A stretch of DNA of 64,000 nt, taken from Kiritimatiellaeota bacterium B1221. Its GTDB lineage: Bacteria; Verrucomicrobiota; Kiritimatiellia; SS1-B-03-39; UBA6053. Below are positions 18,760 through 28,300 of this stretch, piece by piece; the first letter of the stretch is position 1, and the number at the start of each line of letters is the position of its first letter. Below the pieces are notes generated by a model. The model made no database searches, was not told the DNA's origin, and saw only the letters and a list, made by a program, of their open reading frames with translations. The stretch lies in NCBI GenBank assembly GCA_029269125.1, contig JARHXX010000009.1, positions 1-64,000 of the forward strand, in the 5' to 3' direction. The position numbers and the translations under genes are program-made.

Positions 18760-19409
18760 CAACCGCTCTGCTGAAAAATCAACACCTCCTGTTTATTGGA
18801 GACAGCATCACGGATTGTGGTCGCAGAGATAAAGGAAATGCTCCTTTGGGCTGCGGATACGTCAACACTTTTGCAAACCTGCAGACCCTGCGTGAACCGG
18901 CAAAGCCCATACGGATATCCAATACCGGTATCGGTGGAAATACGGCCGAAGATTTATATCAGCGCTGGCAGGATGACGCCCTGCTGCTGAATCCCGACTG
19001 GCTTGCGGTCAAAATTGGAATCAACGACTGCAACCGCTTCCTCACGGATCCCAAGATCCATCACAAACAAAGCCCCGAAGCCTTTCAGACCTATCTCCAC
19101 GGATGCCTGCGAAGGAGCATGGAGGCCCGGCCCGGGCTGAAACTGCTGCTTATCACCCCATTTTACCTCAGCCGGGATCTGGAAACGGATACCTACCGGG
19201 GCAAATGCAAAAGCCTGGTGGGTGAATATCAAAATATCGTCAAAGAACTGGCAAAGGAATTCAACACCCGCCTCCTGGACACCCAGGCGATTTTTGACGA
19301 CTTTCTGGAACATCATCCCCCCTCGAAACTTTCCCAGGATATGGTTCATCTCAATGAACTCGGCGCTTTGATCCTCGCCGAAGGGGTTTATACCGCGCTT
19401 CGTGACTGA
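18756..19409 (+). CDS. SGNH/GDSL-family hydrolase
   Basis: 217 aa. The four SGNH blocks are present: LLFIGDSITDCGRR (catalytic Ser), NTGIGGNTAEDL (Gly), KIGINDCNRFL (Asn), and the C-terminal Asp-x-x-His as QDMVHLNELG. No signal peptide is seen, so it probably acts in the cytoplasm. Coupling by ATGA to the secreted sialate O-acetylesterase suggests successive deacetylation or deacylation of the same sugars, the second step after import; this order is inferred. Confidence 0.88.
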   Translation: MTTALLKNQHLLFIGDSITDCGRRDKGNAPLGCGYVNTFANLQTLREPAKPIRISNTGIGGNTAEDLYQRWQDDALLLNPDWLAVKIGINDCNRFLTDPKIHHKQSPEAFQTYLHGCLRRSMEARPGLKLLLITPFYLSRDLETDTYRGKCKSLVGEYQNIVKELAKEFNTRLLDTQAIFDDFLEHHPPSKLSQDMVHLNELGALILAEGVYTALRD

Positions 19410-19506
19410 AAATCTGACACCAAGCTGCCTGTTTGCGACCCACCCGCGGGGCAACACAACCTCATGAGTTCCGTGACTTTAGGCGAACCTGCAGGCCGCT
19501 TACAGA

Positions 19507-19529
19507 CATAGAAGTCTATGATATTTTTT
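19507..19529 (+). terminator. Putative terminator between convergent genes
   Basis: A short hairpin (CATAG, 4 nt loop, CTATG at 19507-19520) is followed by a T-rich run at 19523-19529. It reads as a weak terminator for the plus-strand SGNH gene and overlaps the stop codon of the convergent minus-strand methyltransferase gene. Confidence 0.35.
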
Positions 19530-20487
19530 GCCCGGAGAGAATCCGGTTCTTCTTTAAGTCAAACCGGTAAACCGCAGGAGTCTCCCCTTTCTTGAGAGAG
19601 CGGTACGCATCCACTCCCCGGCCCGCCACCAGTTCACGGACATCCTCTGCCTGGCAACTTAACACTCTGACAAACTTTGGAAACTTCAGCGGTTTCCCAA
19701 TCAAGTGAGCCGCCCCCTCCGGGATCAGGGGAGACTCTTTGGCCAAAATCAAAAAACTGTACGCTAAAGGCCCCACATCCAAATTCATTTCTTTACGGAA
19801 GTAGCCCCAAAACGGATCCTGGTGTGCTTTGGCCGGCGCATCCGCAAAATGGTGACACCAATGGCCCTCATTTCCCTCCGCCTGCAATCCACAGGTATTC
19901 TGATGCGTGCAAGGCGCCACGACCTTAAACTGGTCCTTCAACATTTCCCGGATCTCAATCAACATCCGGGACGTTTCAAAAGTACCCGGCTCCACCCACA
20001 ACATGGCCTGCGCATCCGCCATCAGCTCCAACAACTCTCCCGCAGATTCATCGGAGAGTTCCGTGAGGACATGACTGATCAACACCACGCCTTTGGGATG
20101 AGGCGCAGACCCCGGACAGATCACCCGCACCTCCGGAAACTCATGCCGGATTTTCTGACGTGCGTAATTCACCGCGGCTTCAGAATGATCCCACAAGGTG
20201 ACCTTTTTGAACTGTCCGGGATATGCGCGTAACAGACGCCGGGTTGCAATTCCCGTTCCGCAACCCATGTCGGTCAGCGAAGGTGACGGCGGTTCCCAGC
20301 CCCGTGCTTTCAGCTCGCGGAGCACCGCATCCCACTTCCAGCCAATCCGCTCTCCGAGAGTGATATCATAATCCTGCAACTGCCGGTTCGATTTCCAATA
20401 GGGTCCGGTGATGGGCTCGGGCTGTAAAAAGAGATCCCGCAACTGGCGCAGACGCTCCCAGTCGATTTTGGGTGGTTCATTTTTCAT
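19516..20487 (-). CDS. Rsm22-like SAM-dependent methyltransferase
   Basis: 323 aa. A Rossmann methyltransferase fold is indicated by LTDMGCGTGIATRRLL (SAM-binding loop) and a following acidic strand in VTLWDHSEAA. The cysteine-bearing stretch APCTHQNTCG and then HWCHHF matches Rsm22-type proteins, which carry an Fe-S site and are tied to small-subunit ribosome maturation in mitochondria and bacteria. Its start overlaps the preceding glycosyltransferase stop as ATGA, an unexpected pairing that suggests either shared regulation or a different substrate. It is the last gene of a three-gene minus-strand operon. Confidence 0.75.
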   Translation of the reverse strand: MKNEPPKIDWERLRQLRDLFLQPEPITGPYWKSNRQLQDYDITLGERIGWKWDAVLRELKARGWEPPSPSLTDMGCGTGIATRRLLRAYPGQFKKVTLWDHSEAAVNYARQKIRHEFPEVRVICPGSAPHPKGVVLISHVLTELSDESAGELLELMADAQAMLWVEPGTFETSRMLIEIREMLKDQFKVVAPCTHQNTCGLQAEGNEGHWCHHFADAPAKAHQDPFWGYFRKEMNLDVGPLAYSFLILAKESPLIPEGAAHLIGKPLKFPKFVRVLSCQAEDVRELVAGRGVDAYRSLKKGETPAVYRFDLKKNRILSGQKIS

Positions 20488-21662
20488 AAGTTTTTTCCTT
20501 CAAGTACCGCAAACAAACGCCGGGCAATCGCCTCACGGGCAAAGGTGCTGCATACATACTTGCGACCATTTTGGCCGAGTTGTTGATTTAAATTTTTATC
20601 TTCGAGCAATCGATCCAACATCGCTTCGAATTCCGGATAATAGCGAAACCACAGACCCGCCCCGGCATGTTCACATTGCCAGCGCAGGACTTCCCCGCGG
20701 GCGTGCACAATCGCCGGCGTTCCCGCCAGCCAGGCCTCCAGCAACACGATCCCGAAACTCTCGTTGGTTGAGGGATGAATAAAGGCCACCGCACCCGCCA
20801 TGGCTTCATGTTTTTCCTGTTCGCTCACAAATCCTAAATTCAGAAGGTGCGGACGTAAACTTTCCGGCACCGGCACATCCCCGCTTCCTGTCAGCACCAG
20901 TTTGACCGCTCCCTGACGTCGCTCAATGTAGCTTTGCATGTAGTCCAGAAGCAGCGGAGTATTTTTTCCGCCCTCCTGCCGTCCGCAATACAACACGTAG
21001 GGCCGGTCTAAACCGTGTTTCGCGGCAAACGCAGTCGGATCCGCTTCAAACGGCTCCATGGCCATGCCCACAATCTGTCCACAACTTTCATCCAGGTCAT
21101 AGAGTCGCATGGCCAATGCCTTTTCCGGCTCGGAATTGAACAAAGATCCTTTGGTGGCCCGGAACATATCCGCCACAATATCGAGTTTGGCAAAAGGTTC
21201 ATCATGCAAACAGGGAATCAGCCAAGTCTTCTCCGGCAGAATTCGGGCGCTCTCCAAGGTGATCCCAAACAGGTAGGGCCCCATCAAAATCGCATCAAAG
21301 TCCTTCCCGTTTTGTTTGAGATATGCACTCAAATCCCGGCTGCAGACGTTGTTTTCCGCCCAGCGCTGCTGATCTTCACGGGAAACCTCCCGTCCTTTAT
21401 CGATCAAATCCTGAATCCGCAGAAACACTTCAATATTCCGGTCTTCGTTTACCTTAAAATAATGAACGTTTATGCCATCAACCGTTTCCTCCCCCGCCTC
21501 CCGGTCATTGTTCCAGGTAAAATGATCGGTCGCGCAGGTAGTGAGTAAATGTACCTCATGACCGACCTGCACCGAAGTCAGGGCCAAATCCCGGATCAAG
21601 GTTTCCGCACCGCCCACCACCCCACCGGGTAAAAATCGAGGTGTGATATAGGCCAACTTCAT
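20484..21662 (-). CDS. GT4-family glycosyltransferase
   Basis: 392 aa, GT-B fold. The N-terminal acceptor domain starts with YITPRFLPGGVVGGAET; the C-terminal donor domain carries YVLYCGRQEGGKN and the E-x7-E motif as NESFGIVLLEAWLAGTPAI, diagnostic of GT4. It probably transfers a sugar from a nucleotide-sugar donor during surface polysaccharide or glycan assembly in the cytoplasm. It overlaps by four bases both its upstream partner (a coiled-coil protein) and its downstream one (the Rsm22-like methyltransferase). Confidence 0.9.
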   Translation of the reverse strand: MKLAYITPRFLPGGVVGGAETLIRDLALTSVQVGHEVHLLTTCATDHFTWNNDREAGEETVDGINVHYFKVNEDRNIEVFLRIQDLIDKGREVSREDQQRWAENNVCSRDLSAYLKQNGKDFDAILMGPYLFGITLESARILPEKTWLIPCLHDEPFAKLDIVADMFRATKGSLFNSEPEKALAMRLYDLDESCGQIVGMAMEPFEADPTAFAAKHGLDRPYVLYCGRQEGGKNTPLLLDYMQSYIERRQGAVKLVLTGSGDVPVPESLRPHLLNLGFVSEQEKHEAMAGAVAFIHPSTNESFGIVLLEAWLAGTPAIVHARGEVLRWQCEHAGAGLWFRYYPEFEAMLDRLLEDKNLNQQLGQNGRKYVCSTFAREAIARRLFAVLEGKNL

Positions 21663-22123
21663 TGAGAATCCCCACCTTCCAACTTGGCCAGACGTTCTTC
21701 TAGTTTCGCAATTTTCTTTTCATACTGCTGGAAACTGCTCTCAATCGCGGTGACCATCAGCCCGTTGATCTGGTTCTGCTGATGCCACATCCGAAAGGTG
21801 TAAAACTTCAACAGCTTCCAAATAATGGTTTTGGTTTTCACCAGGAATTTCCCCTGCCATCCCGTGCGGCGGTCTTCGATTTGGTAATCGTTAATGTCCA
21901 CATGCACCCCGTCCCGCAGACAATTCAAGTAGAAGCGTAACAGCTCCTCACTATCCGCCATATACATCAGATTATGCCGCTCTGCCCGACCGATGCGGGC
22001 ATCGGAGTACACCCCTTCCTGACGTTTCTTTGCCACCTCGTTGCGGATTTCTTTCACCAAAGATTCCACATCCAAATCACCGGCATTCAAACTGAGTTCC
22101 ATATGTTGCGTTTCTGCTGTCAT
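21659..22123 (-). CDS. Small coiled-coil protein in a glycosyltransferase operon
   Basis: 154 aa from the ATG at 22123; a 172-aa reading from 22177 has an unlikely N-terminus. I do not recognise a named family. The first third has an acidic segment and a basic VAKKRQEG stretch. The middle contains a hydrophobic helix-rich patch (GKFLVKTKTIIWKLLKFY). The last ~35 residues form a coiled coil (QQYEKKIAKLEERLAKLEG). Its position as first gene of an ATGA-linked operon with a GT4 enzyme suggests a membrane-adjacent scaffold or partner for that enzyme, by analogy with coiled-coil partners in polysaccharide assembly; this is inference. Confidence 0.65.
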   Translation of the reverse strand: MTAETQHMELSLNAGDLDVESLVKEIRNEVAKKRQEGVYSDARIGRAERHNLMYMADSEELLRFYLNCLRDGVHVDINDYQIEDRRTGWQGKFLVKTKTIIWKLLKFYTFRMWHQQNQINGLMVTAIESSFQQYEKKIAKLEERLAKLEGGDSQ

Positions 22124-22248
22124 GAATTGCTTATATCCCCTCCCATCGGCGGGGGAAAGAGAAAAAGGGCTTGGCAATCATTCGCCGCCGGAGGGGGCAA
22201 GGCGCATGGTTCCGAAACGAGGGACCCAGGCGCCGCCGGCATCGGCGT

Positions 22249-22620
22249 TCAATATTGACCGGTGCGCAGCAGGATCAGCGTGCAGGCATTTTCCACTTCA
22301 ATGCCGGCTGCCACCAAAACCTTTTGCAGGTCCGGATTTTCCGAGCCGGGATTAAATAGAACTCTCCGAGGGTTTAAAGCCAAAATTTCTGCCTGCATCG
22401 CGGAGGAGCGGCTGGCATTCACGTACATGGTTAAAGTGTCCACAGTCCCCGAAATGTCAGAGATCGATGCACTCACCGGCAATCCATGAATAGTTTCCGC
22501 CACCGGATTGACCGGGATCACTGCATGTCCCGCAGCCTTGAGGTCTGCCACCGCCTGATTGGAAATGCGTTCACTCTTGGGACTGGCGCCCAGGACCACC
22601 GTACGTTTTGAAGTTGTCAT
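22249..22620 (-). CDS. CoA-binding domain protein
   Basis: 123 aa from ATG 22620, chosen because AAGGAAG lies just upstream. The single Rossmann domain has the family pattern: VVLGASPKSERISNQAV, VIPVNPVAETIHGLP, a DTLTMYVNAS segment and VLFNPGSEN. Stand-alone proteins of this kind bind CoA or a similar nucleotide through the fold shared with succinyl-CoA synthetase; their role is poorly defined. It is separated from the operon before it and has its own Shine-Dalgarno sequence. Confidence 0.8.
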   Translation of the reverse strand: MTTSKRTVVLGASPKSERISNQAVADLKAAGHAVIPVNPVAETIHGLPVSASISDISGTVDTLTMYVNASRSSAMQAEILALNPRRVLFNPGSENPDLQKVLVAAGIEVENACTLILLRTGQY

Positions 22621-22682
22621 GCTTCCTTTTTCCACAGAATCCCCGTGATTGTAAAGAACCTCTCCCATGAAAAACATTCCCG

Positions 22683-22708
22683 GGCCGAAGGTCCCCGGAC
22701 CCTCGGCC
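22683..22708 (-). terminator. Hairpin downstream of the secreted protein gene
   Basis: A GC-rich nested inverted repeat (GGCCGA and TCGGCC outer arms, GTCC/GGAC inner arms) starts one base beyond the stop codon at 22710. On the minus strand a T5 run follows after a short spacer, and on the plus strand TTTATTTTT follows directly, so it may work in both directions. Confidence 0.5.
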
Positions 22709-22709
22709 T

Positions 22710-23414
22710 TTATTTTTCTTTCCCCCCGGGAAACACGAACTTCATCAATTCATCACGGGTATCAAGTACCCACTTCCCTTCTTCCCGGTAATCAAATTCC
22801 AAACATACCAGCCCCACCCCCGGGGACATATAAAAGCGGGCGCGGCTCCACCCATCCTCTTCGCCATCCCGGTAAACGGACTCGTACACCACACATGAAA
22901 ATGTTCCGGCCGCCACCGTAACCTTTTCAGCCGTATCCAAAATGCTCCAGTCACTCCCTTCGGCCTTATATTTATGCCCTTTTTTCACAGGATACGGCAG
23001 GGTTAACGAAAACGGATTTAAGTCTTGAGGTGTAAGGATTGTATCCTCACCCCGCTCGGCAAAATTATAACTCCCTTTGGCGTTGGCATACTCCCAAAAG
23101 AAATCCATATCGTCCTCGGTCAACTTCACACCGGCTAAACGCTCAGGGATCGACCGATAATCATAAACTTTTTTGATTTTATAGCAGGTCTCACCTTCCA
23201 GTTTTAGAACCTTTACGATTTCTTCGGTGACGGTTCCGGATAAAACCTTTTTCCCTTCCTCCTGCCAATAACTCGCGTAAGTCCAAACCGCCCCCTCCAC
23301 CCGGGGCATGATGGATTTTCCTGGTGGCGTTTCAGATTCGGTTTGTGTCACCGCTTCCGCCGCAAGGATATTTCCGAACAGCATCATAACGGATAGGTAA
23401 AAAATCTTTTTCAT
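22710..23414 (-). CDS. Secreted protein of unknown function
   Basis: 234 aa from MKKIFYL at 23414, with AAGGAAG upstream supporting that start; the longer open reading is rejected. A signal peptide ends about FGNILAAEA. The mature part is mostly predicted beta, with a segment VTVAAGTFSCVVYE that recalls lipoprotein-like beta domains in which the V-x-AGTF strand recurs (DUF3108-like), but I cannot assign a family firmly. It starts 26 bp after the DUF3592 gene and probably shares its transcript, so the two products may act together in the envelope. Confidence 0.7.
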   Translation of the reverse strand: MKKIFYLSVMMLFGNILAAEAVTQTESETPPGKSIMPRVEGAVWTYASYWQEEGKKVLSGTVTEEIVKVLKLEGETCYKIKKVYDYRSIPERLAGVKLTEDDMDFFWEYANAKGSYNFAERGEDTILTPQDLNPFSLTLPYPVKKGHKYKAEGSDWSILDTAEKVTVAAGTFSCVVYESVYRDGEEDGWSRARFYMSPGVGLVCLEFDYREEGKWVLDTRDELMKFVFPGGKEK

Positions 23415-23440
23415 CAGGTCTTCCTTATTTTGTGGGTTTA

Positions 23441-24682
23441 TCAGAAATCTAAAAAGCAGCGCTTTAACAGGCTCACCGTTTTCCAAATCATATATCCACC
23501 GATCAGTACAAAAGGAGTGATAAACACCGTAAGTAAAATCCGCATCAGGGAAACTTCACGAATCAGCACCGCCCGTTGAGGATCTGCCGGATCATAAAAC
23601 ACCGGCACCCGGGCGCCGGTTTGGAATACCTTTTTCAGATCATTGGCCCGTTTACGGCTTTGCCCCATCTTCATCCAGCCAAAGTCTATACGGTCAGAGA
23701 CATAAGCCACATCCCCCACTTCGTATTCGTATTCCACCTGCACCGTATAAGAGGTATTTGTACCCCTCTGGGAAACCTGGATTTCTGAACGAATTACCAT
23801 TGCCTCCGTCTGCACATAATTTTTCCCTTGGACCACCCCCACCCAATACGTGAGGATACCCGATGCGAAGATACCCGTAATACCGCACCAAAAAAGACTC
23901 ACACAAATCCAGACCACCAACTGTTTTCTGATCCCCGCCTTTTCGGAATGTATGGCCTCACTGTCAATTGACGGAAGTTTTCGGCCGGTGGCCTCCCCCT
24001 GACCCCGATCCACCCACTTTTGTAACCCGGTCACGATTCCGGGGATGATGACCACAGGGAGCAGCGCTCCCAGCAGGGTGGCACTTTTCCAATCCGGGGT
24101 TTGCATCGCATAAAACCCGAAGGCAAAACTTCCCACTGCTGAAAGCAAAGCATAAGCCACGAAAGAAATCTTCCCCCCGGCCAACATCATGCCGTTACCT
24201 GCATCCTGAATCTGTAAAGCCTCTGGCCGGGTAAAGATCAGCCACCCTAAAAGCAAAAAGGGCAGCGTAAATGTGATAAACATAAAGGCCGTGGCCTCCA
24301 CCCGTGGTTCCAGCGTACTTTCCCTGGGATTTTCTGGATCATAAAAAACCCGGACCGGATCGCCCGCGGTCAGTGCCATCGTATGCTGGGGAAAAGGCTG
24401 TCGCGGCATGCCGAAAGAATATTCCGGGGGACAGGTTCCCTGGTAGGGGACACCCGCGACCTCGTAGGTATACTCAATCCATCCCCCCTGCCGTGCTTCC
24501 TCTTTCGCAAAGCTGTCAGGTCCCTGTATCTCGTTAATCCTGCCCTCAGCCGGCACAAAGGTCGCCACCTGAATGCATCCCGACAGAACCGTCCAGCACA
24601 TGGGAATCAGAAACATCAAAGAAACCGCAAACCAGACGAAGGCCTCTTTAAAATTTTTTAAATAAAAAGAGCCTGTTCTCAT
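23441..24682 (-). CDS. Tandem DUF3592 membrane protein
   Basis: 413 aa. Two copies of the DUF3592 pattern are visible, each a beta domain flanked by membrane helices. The first has IEYTYEVAGVPYQGT and VFYDPENPRESTLEP, the second VEYEYEVGDVAYVSD and VFYDPADPQRAVLI. About five membrane segments are predicted, including one near the N-terminus and a pair in the middle. The function of DUF3592 is unknown. The gene leads a two-gene unit with the secreted protein downstream. Confidence 0.85.
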   Translation of the reverse strand: MRTGSFYLKNFKEAFVWFAVSLMFLIPMCWTVLSGCIQVATFVPAEGRINEIQGPDSFAKEEARQGGWIEYTYEVAGVPYQGTCPPEYSFGMPRQPFPQHTMALTAGDPVRVFYDPENPRESTLEPRVEATAFMFITFTLPFLLLGWLIFTRPEALQIQDAGNGMMLAGGKISFVAYALLSAVGSFAFGFYAMQTPDWKSATLLGALLPVVIIPGIVTGLQKWVDRGQGEATGRKLPSIDSEAIHSEKAGIRKQLVVWICVSLFWCGITGIFASGILTYWVGVVQGKNYVQTEAMVIRSEIQVSQRGTNTSYTVQVEYEYEVGDVAYVSDRIDFGWMKMGQSRKRANDLKKVFQTGARVPVFYDPADPQRAVLIREVSLMRILLTVFITPFVLIGGYMIWKTVSLLKRCFLDF

Positions 24683-24743
24683 TTACCCTTTGAACCACGG
24701 ATCATGTGAACCCACAATCTCAAACTGTCCGCAGAACCCATCA

Positions 24744-24778
24744 TAAAAAATCCGTCACAGGTTTCCCCGTGACGGATA
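24744..24778 (-). terminator. Rho-independent terminator after the small lipoprotein gene
   Basis: On the minus strand a perfect 9-bp stem ATCCGTCAC/GTGACGGAT with a 10-nt loop is followed by a T6 run. It lies 24 bp beyond the lipoprotein stop codon. A nearly identical terminator lies after nrdA at 25339-25371. Confidence 0.85.
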
Positions 24779-24801
24779 TAAAGTTGAAAATTGATCCGAC
24801 T

Positions 24802-25236
24802 TTACAGTTCGAAGCGGTCTGCACCATTCGGCACAACCACCGAAAAGACAGAACCATCGGTCAACGGAACCTGAACGGTAATGTTTGTGCCGTAGGAGGA
24901 GCCATGCTGGGAAAAATAGAAATGGGGCCGGTCTCCATTGTGGGTTTCGTGCCGTAAAGGAGCAGATTCTGATCCAAAGCTGCCCGAGATGGTTGCCACC
25001 TGCTGGGTTTTACCGTAAGTCGAGCCATGCGGCGTGAGGACAACCAGTCCCCCGGAGCTTTCACTGTGAGGCTTCCACAAAAAACCACTGTAATAAGCGG
25101 GATTTTCAGCAATTCTGGCCGCACTGACCTCAGGAGAAAGCGACCCGCCGCCCCCACCACCATCCGAGTCAAAATCACAGGAGGAAGTGCCCAGCATGAT
25201 GAGCGAAAAACAGAGAAGAGTAAAATATTTTGTCAT
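24802..25236 (-). CDS. Small putative lipoprotein of unknown function
   Basis: 144 aa from ATG 25236; the longer frame upstream runs through a terminator hairpin and is rejected. The N-terminus is a typical lipoprotein signal (LLCFSLIMLGTSSC, lipobox-like TSSC) followed by an Asp/Gly-rich linker DSDGGGGGG. The mature domain contains two related stretches, VVLTPHGSTYGKTQQVATISG and HFYFSQHGSSYGTNITVQVP, suggesting an internal repeat of HGSxYG. I do not recognise the family. It is transcribed on the same strand as nrdBA but is separated by a terminator. Confidence 0.6.
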   Translation of the reverse strand: MTKYFTLLCFSLIMLGTSSCDFDSDGGGGGGSLSPEVSAARIAENPAYYSGFLWKPHSESSGGLVVLTPHGSTYGKTQQVATISGSFGSESAPLRHETHNGDRPHFYFSQHGSSYGTNITVQVPLTDGSVFSVVVPNGADRFEL

Positions 25237-25338
25237 GCGCGGACCATAAAGGGAGGCGCTCAAAATGTACAGGTTGATTCCCAAAGATATGCCGAAAAAA
25301 TCATAGACGGGAAACGTATCTTTTCCGGTCCCCGTCAC

Positions 25339-25371
25339 AAAAAATCCGTCACCGGTTTCCTGGTGACGGAT
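25339..25371 (-). terminator. Rho-independent terminator after nrdA
   Basis: On the minus strand a 10-bp stem ATCCGTCACC/GGTGACGGAT with an 8-nt loop is followed by T6. It lies 23 bp past the nrdA stop. It is nearly the same sequence as the terminator at 24744-24778. Confidence 0.88.
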
Positions 25372-25394
25372 CATCGCAGTCAGAAAGTTCCGAC

Positions 25395-28300
25395 TTACTG
25401 ACAGGCCTCGCATTCGCCACCATTGAGCATGGCATCGAGACTGCAGGCCGCCTTTTGTTCGGCAGTAAACTCCGGCTTGTCCGTGGAGGCTTTCTTCACA
25501 GAAACCGTGGCTTTCTCAATGTTTGAGGCACCGAGGGTCCGCAAATAATAAGTGGTTTTCATACCGCTTCTCCAAGCCGCCCGATACATGTGACTCAAGG
25601 TTTTAAGATCGGGGTTGCCCAGGAAAAGATTTACGGACTGGGATTGATCGATCCACTTCTGACGGCGGGCCGCCGCCCGAATCAAATAATCAAACTCAAT
25701 GCCGAAGGCCGTGGAATACTTGCGGCGCAATTCCTGCGGAATGCGTTCAATATCCGCGAGCTCACCATCAAAGTATTTCAAATCATTGCGCATTTCCTGA
25801 TCCCAAAGTCCGTGGGATTTCAAATCCCGGACCAGTGCACCATTCAATACGATGAAGTCGCCTGACAAATTGCTTTTCACAAACAGGTTTTTGTAGATGG
25901 GCTCAATACAGGGACTGGTACCCATAATGTTGCTGATGGTGGCGGTGGGCGCGATCGCCAGCACATTACTGTTCCGCATCCCCTGCTTCAAAATCTTTGC
26001 CCGCAAAGATTTCCAATCCATCTTTCCGCCGCGGGGCACATCAACCTGAATACCGCGCTCTTTCTCAAGCAGCTCCAGGGTATCCGGCGGCAACAACCCG
26101 CGGTCCCATTTCGATCCGGTGTACGAGCTGTAGGTCCCGCGCTCTTTGGCCAGTCCACTGGAAGCATCATATGCATAATAGGCAATCGCCTCCATAAACT
26201 CGTCATTAAACTCCACCGCTTCTTCCGATGCAAAACTCACGTTCTTTTTGAACAGGGCGTTGGCCAATCCCATCACCCCCATGCCGATGGGACGATGACG
26301 CAGGTTAGAAGTGCGCGCCGCATCTGTCGGGTAGAAGTTGATGTCGATTACGTTGTCCAAAGCTCGAATTGCCACCTGAATGGTATCGCGCAATTTGTCG
26401 TGATCCAGACTGCCGTCCTCCTTGAGATGTGAATCCAAAACCACAGAACCCAGATTGCAAACCGCGGTTTCATCCGCACCGGTGTTGAGGGTAATCTCCG
26501 TGCAGAGATTCGAACTGTGAATCACTCCGCAGTGATCCTGCGGCGAACGGATGTTGCAGGGATCTTTGAAGGTGATCCAGGGATGACCGGTTTCGAACAG
26601 CATTTTGAGAATGCTTTTCCACAGATCAATCGCCGGCATACTGCGTCCGAAAATTTTGCCCGCTTTGAACTGGCGTTCGTAATAATGATAACGCTCTTCA
26701 AATGCTTTTCCGTAAAGATCATGCAGATCCGGGGTTTCGTTCGCACGGAACAAGGTCCACTCTTCACGGGCTTCCATCCGCTTCATAAACAAATCCGGAA
26801 TCCAGTTCGCAGTGTTCATGTCGTGGGTGCGGCGGCGTTCATCACCGGTGTTTTTCCGCAACTCGAGGAAATCAATAATATCGTTGTGCCAGGTTTCGAG
26901 ATAGGCACATCCGGAACCGCGGCGTTTTCCGCCCTGGTTCACCGCGACCAACTGATCGTTGTGCAGTTTCAAGAATGGAATCACGCCCTGACTTTCTCCA
27001 TTGGTGCCTTTGATGTATCCACCGGTTCCGCGAACGGATGTCCAGGATCCGCCCAAACCACCGGCCCATTTGGACAGGAAGGCATTTTCAGAGATCCCGC
27101 GGATCATAATACTCTCAATGCTGTCATCCACTTTGTAGAGATAGCAGGAGGAGAGCTGACTGTGCAAAGTCCCGGAATTGAACAAGGTCGGGGTACTGCT
27201 GCAGAAGCGACGGCTCTTGTAGAGATTATGCAGCTTGATCACCCAGCCTTCACGGTCTTCAGGCTCTTCAAGGAAAAGCCCCATGGAGACCCGCATCCAG
27301 AAATACTGGGGCACTTCCAGGCGGCGGGCCACCCCGCGCTTGTCCACAATGAGATAACGGTCGTACAACGTCTGCACACCCAGGTAATCAAAATCCATAT
27401 CCGCACTGGGATCCAGGGCCTCAGCCAACCGATCAATGTCGTAACTCAAAAGTTTGGGTGAGAGCCGGTCCATTTCGATGGCGGTTTCCAGATAGCTGCG
27501 GAATCCGCGGCGATGCGCTTCACGCAATTGACCGATGCCATCTTCCAGAATGTTCCAGTCCAGCACTTCCTCATAAATATAAGTCAGCAAAATGCGTCCG
27601 GCAAATTTGGCAAAATCCGCATCCCGTTCAATCAGCGCCTTGGCATTAAGAAGAATGGTTTTTTTCAGATCCGCCTGGTTCATTTCGTCATAGATGGAAC
27701 GACGCAATTCGGCTTCAATTTCCGCGCGGTCCATATCCAAATCCAAGGCCAGTCCCGCATAGTCGATACGCGCCCGCATGTCGGCTCCATCCCACAAAAA
27801 GGAACTGCCATCCGCCCGTTGTACCCGAACCAATACCGACTGATCTTCGTCTTGGGGATGCTCCGCAATTTCGGCCGCCCGCTGCAAAGCACGACGTCCG
27901 CGATAGAGAATGTAAGCTTCGGCCGCTTTAAAATGCCCGGCCTTCATCAATTCTTCCTGCACGATATCCTGCACATCTTCAATGTGAACCATGGCCTGGC
28001 GGCCATCCGCAATTCGGCGATTGACCGCTTCGGTCACTTCGACTGCCGGGAGACTGTCCAAATGCAGTGCCAAGAAGGCTTTGCGAATCGCAATTTCAAT
28101 TTTATTGGGATTCCAGGGCACCAACTGACCGTTGCGCCGCAGCAATTGGGTGCCCACTTTGATCACTTTTGCCTGAGAAGGCATTTCATTTGCGCGGTGG
28201 GTTACCAAACTGCGGGCCAGATCGTAGGCTTCCTGGCGTACCAAAGCTTTTTCAATGGCCAGGTGTAACTCCTCGCGGCTTACCTGTTTCTCTGTCCGGG

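Noticed and set aside
26517..27461. 314-aa open frame on the plus strand
   Set aside because: It lies wholly opposite nrdA, whose protein match is unambiguous, and its translation resembles no family. It is an antisense shadow of a codon-biased gene.
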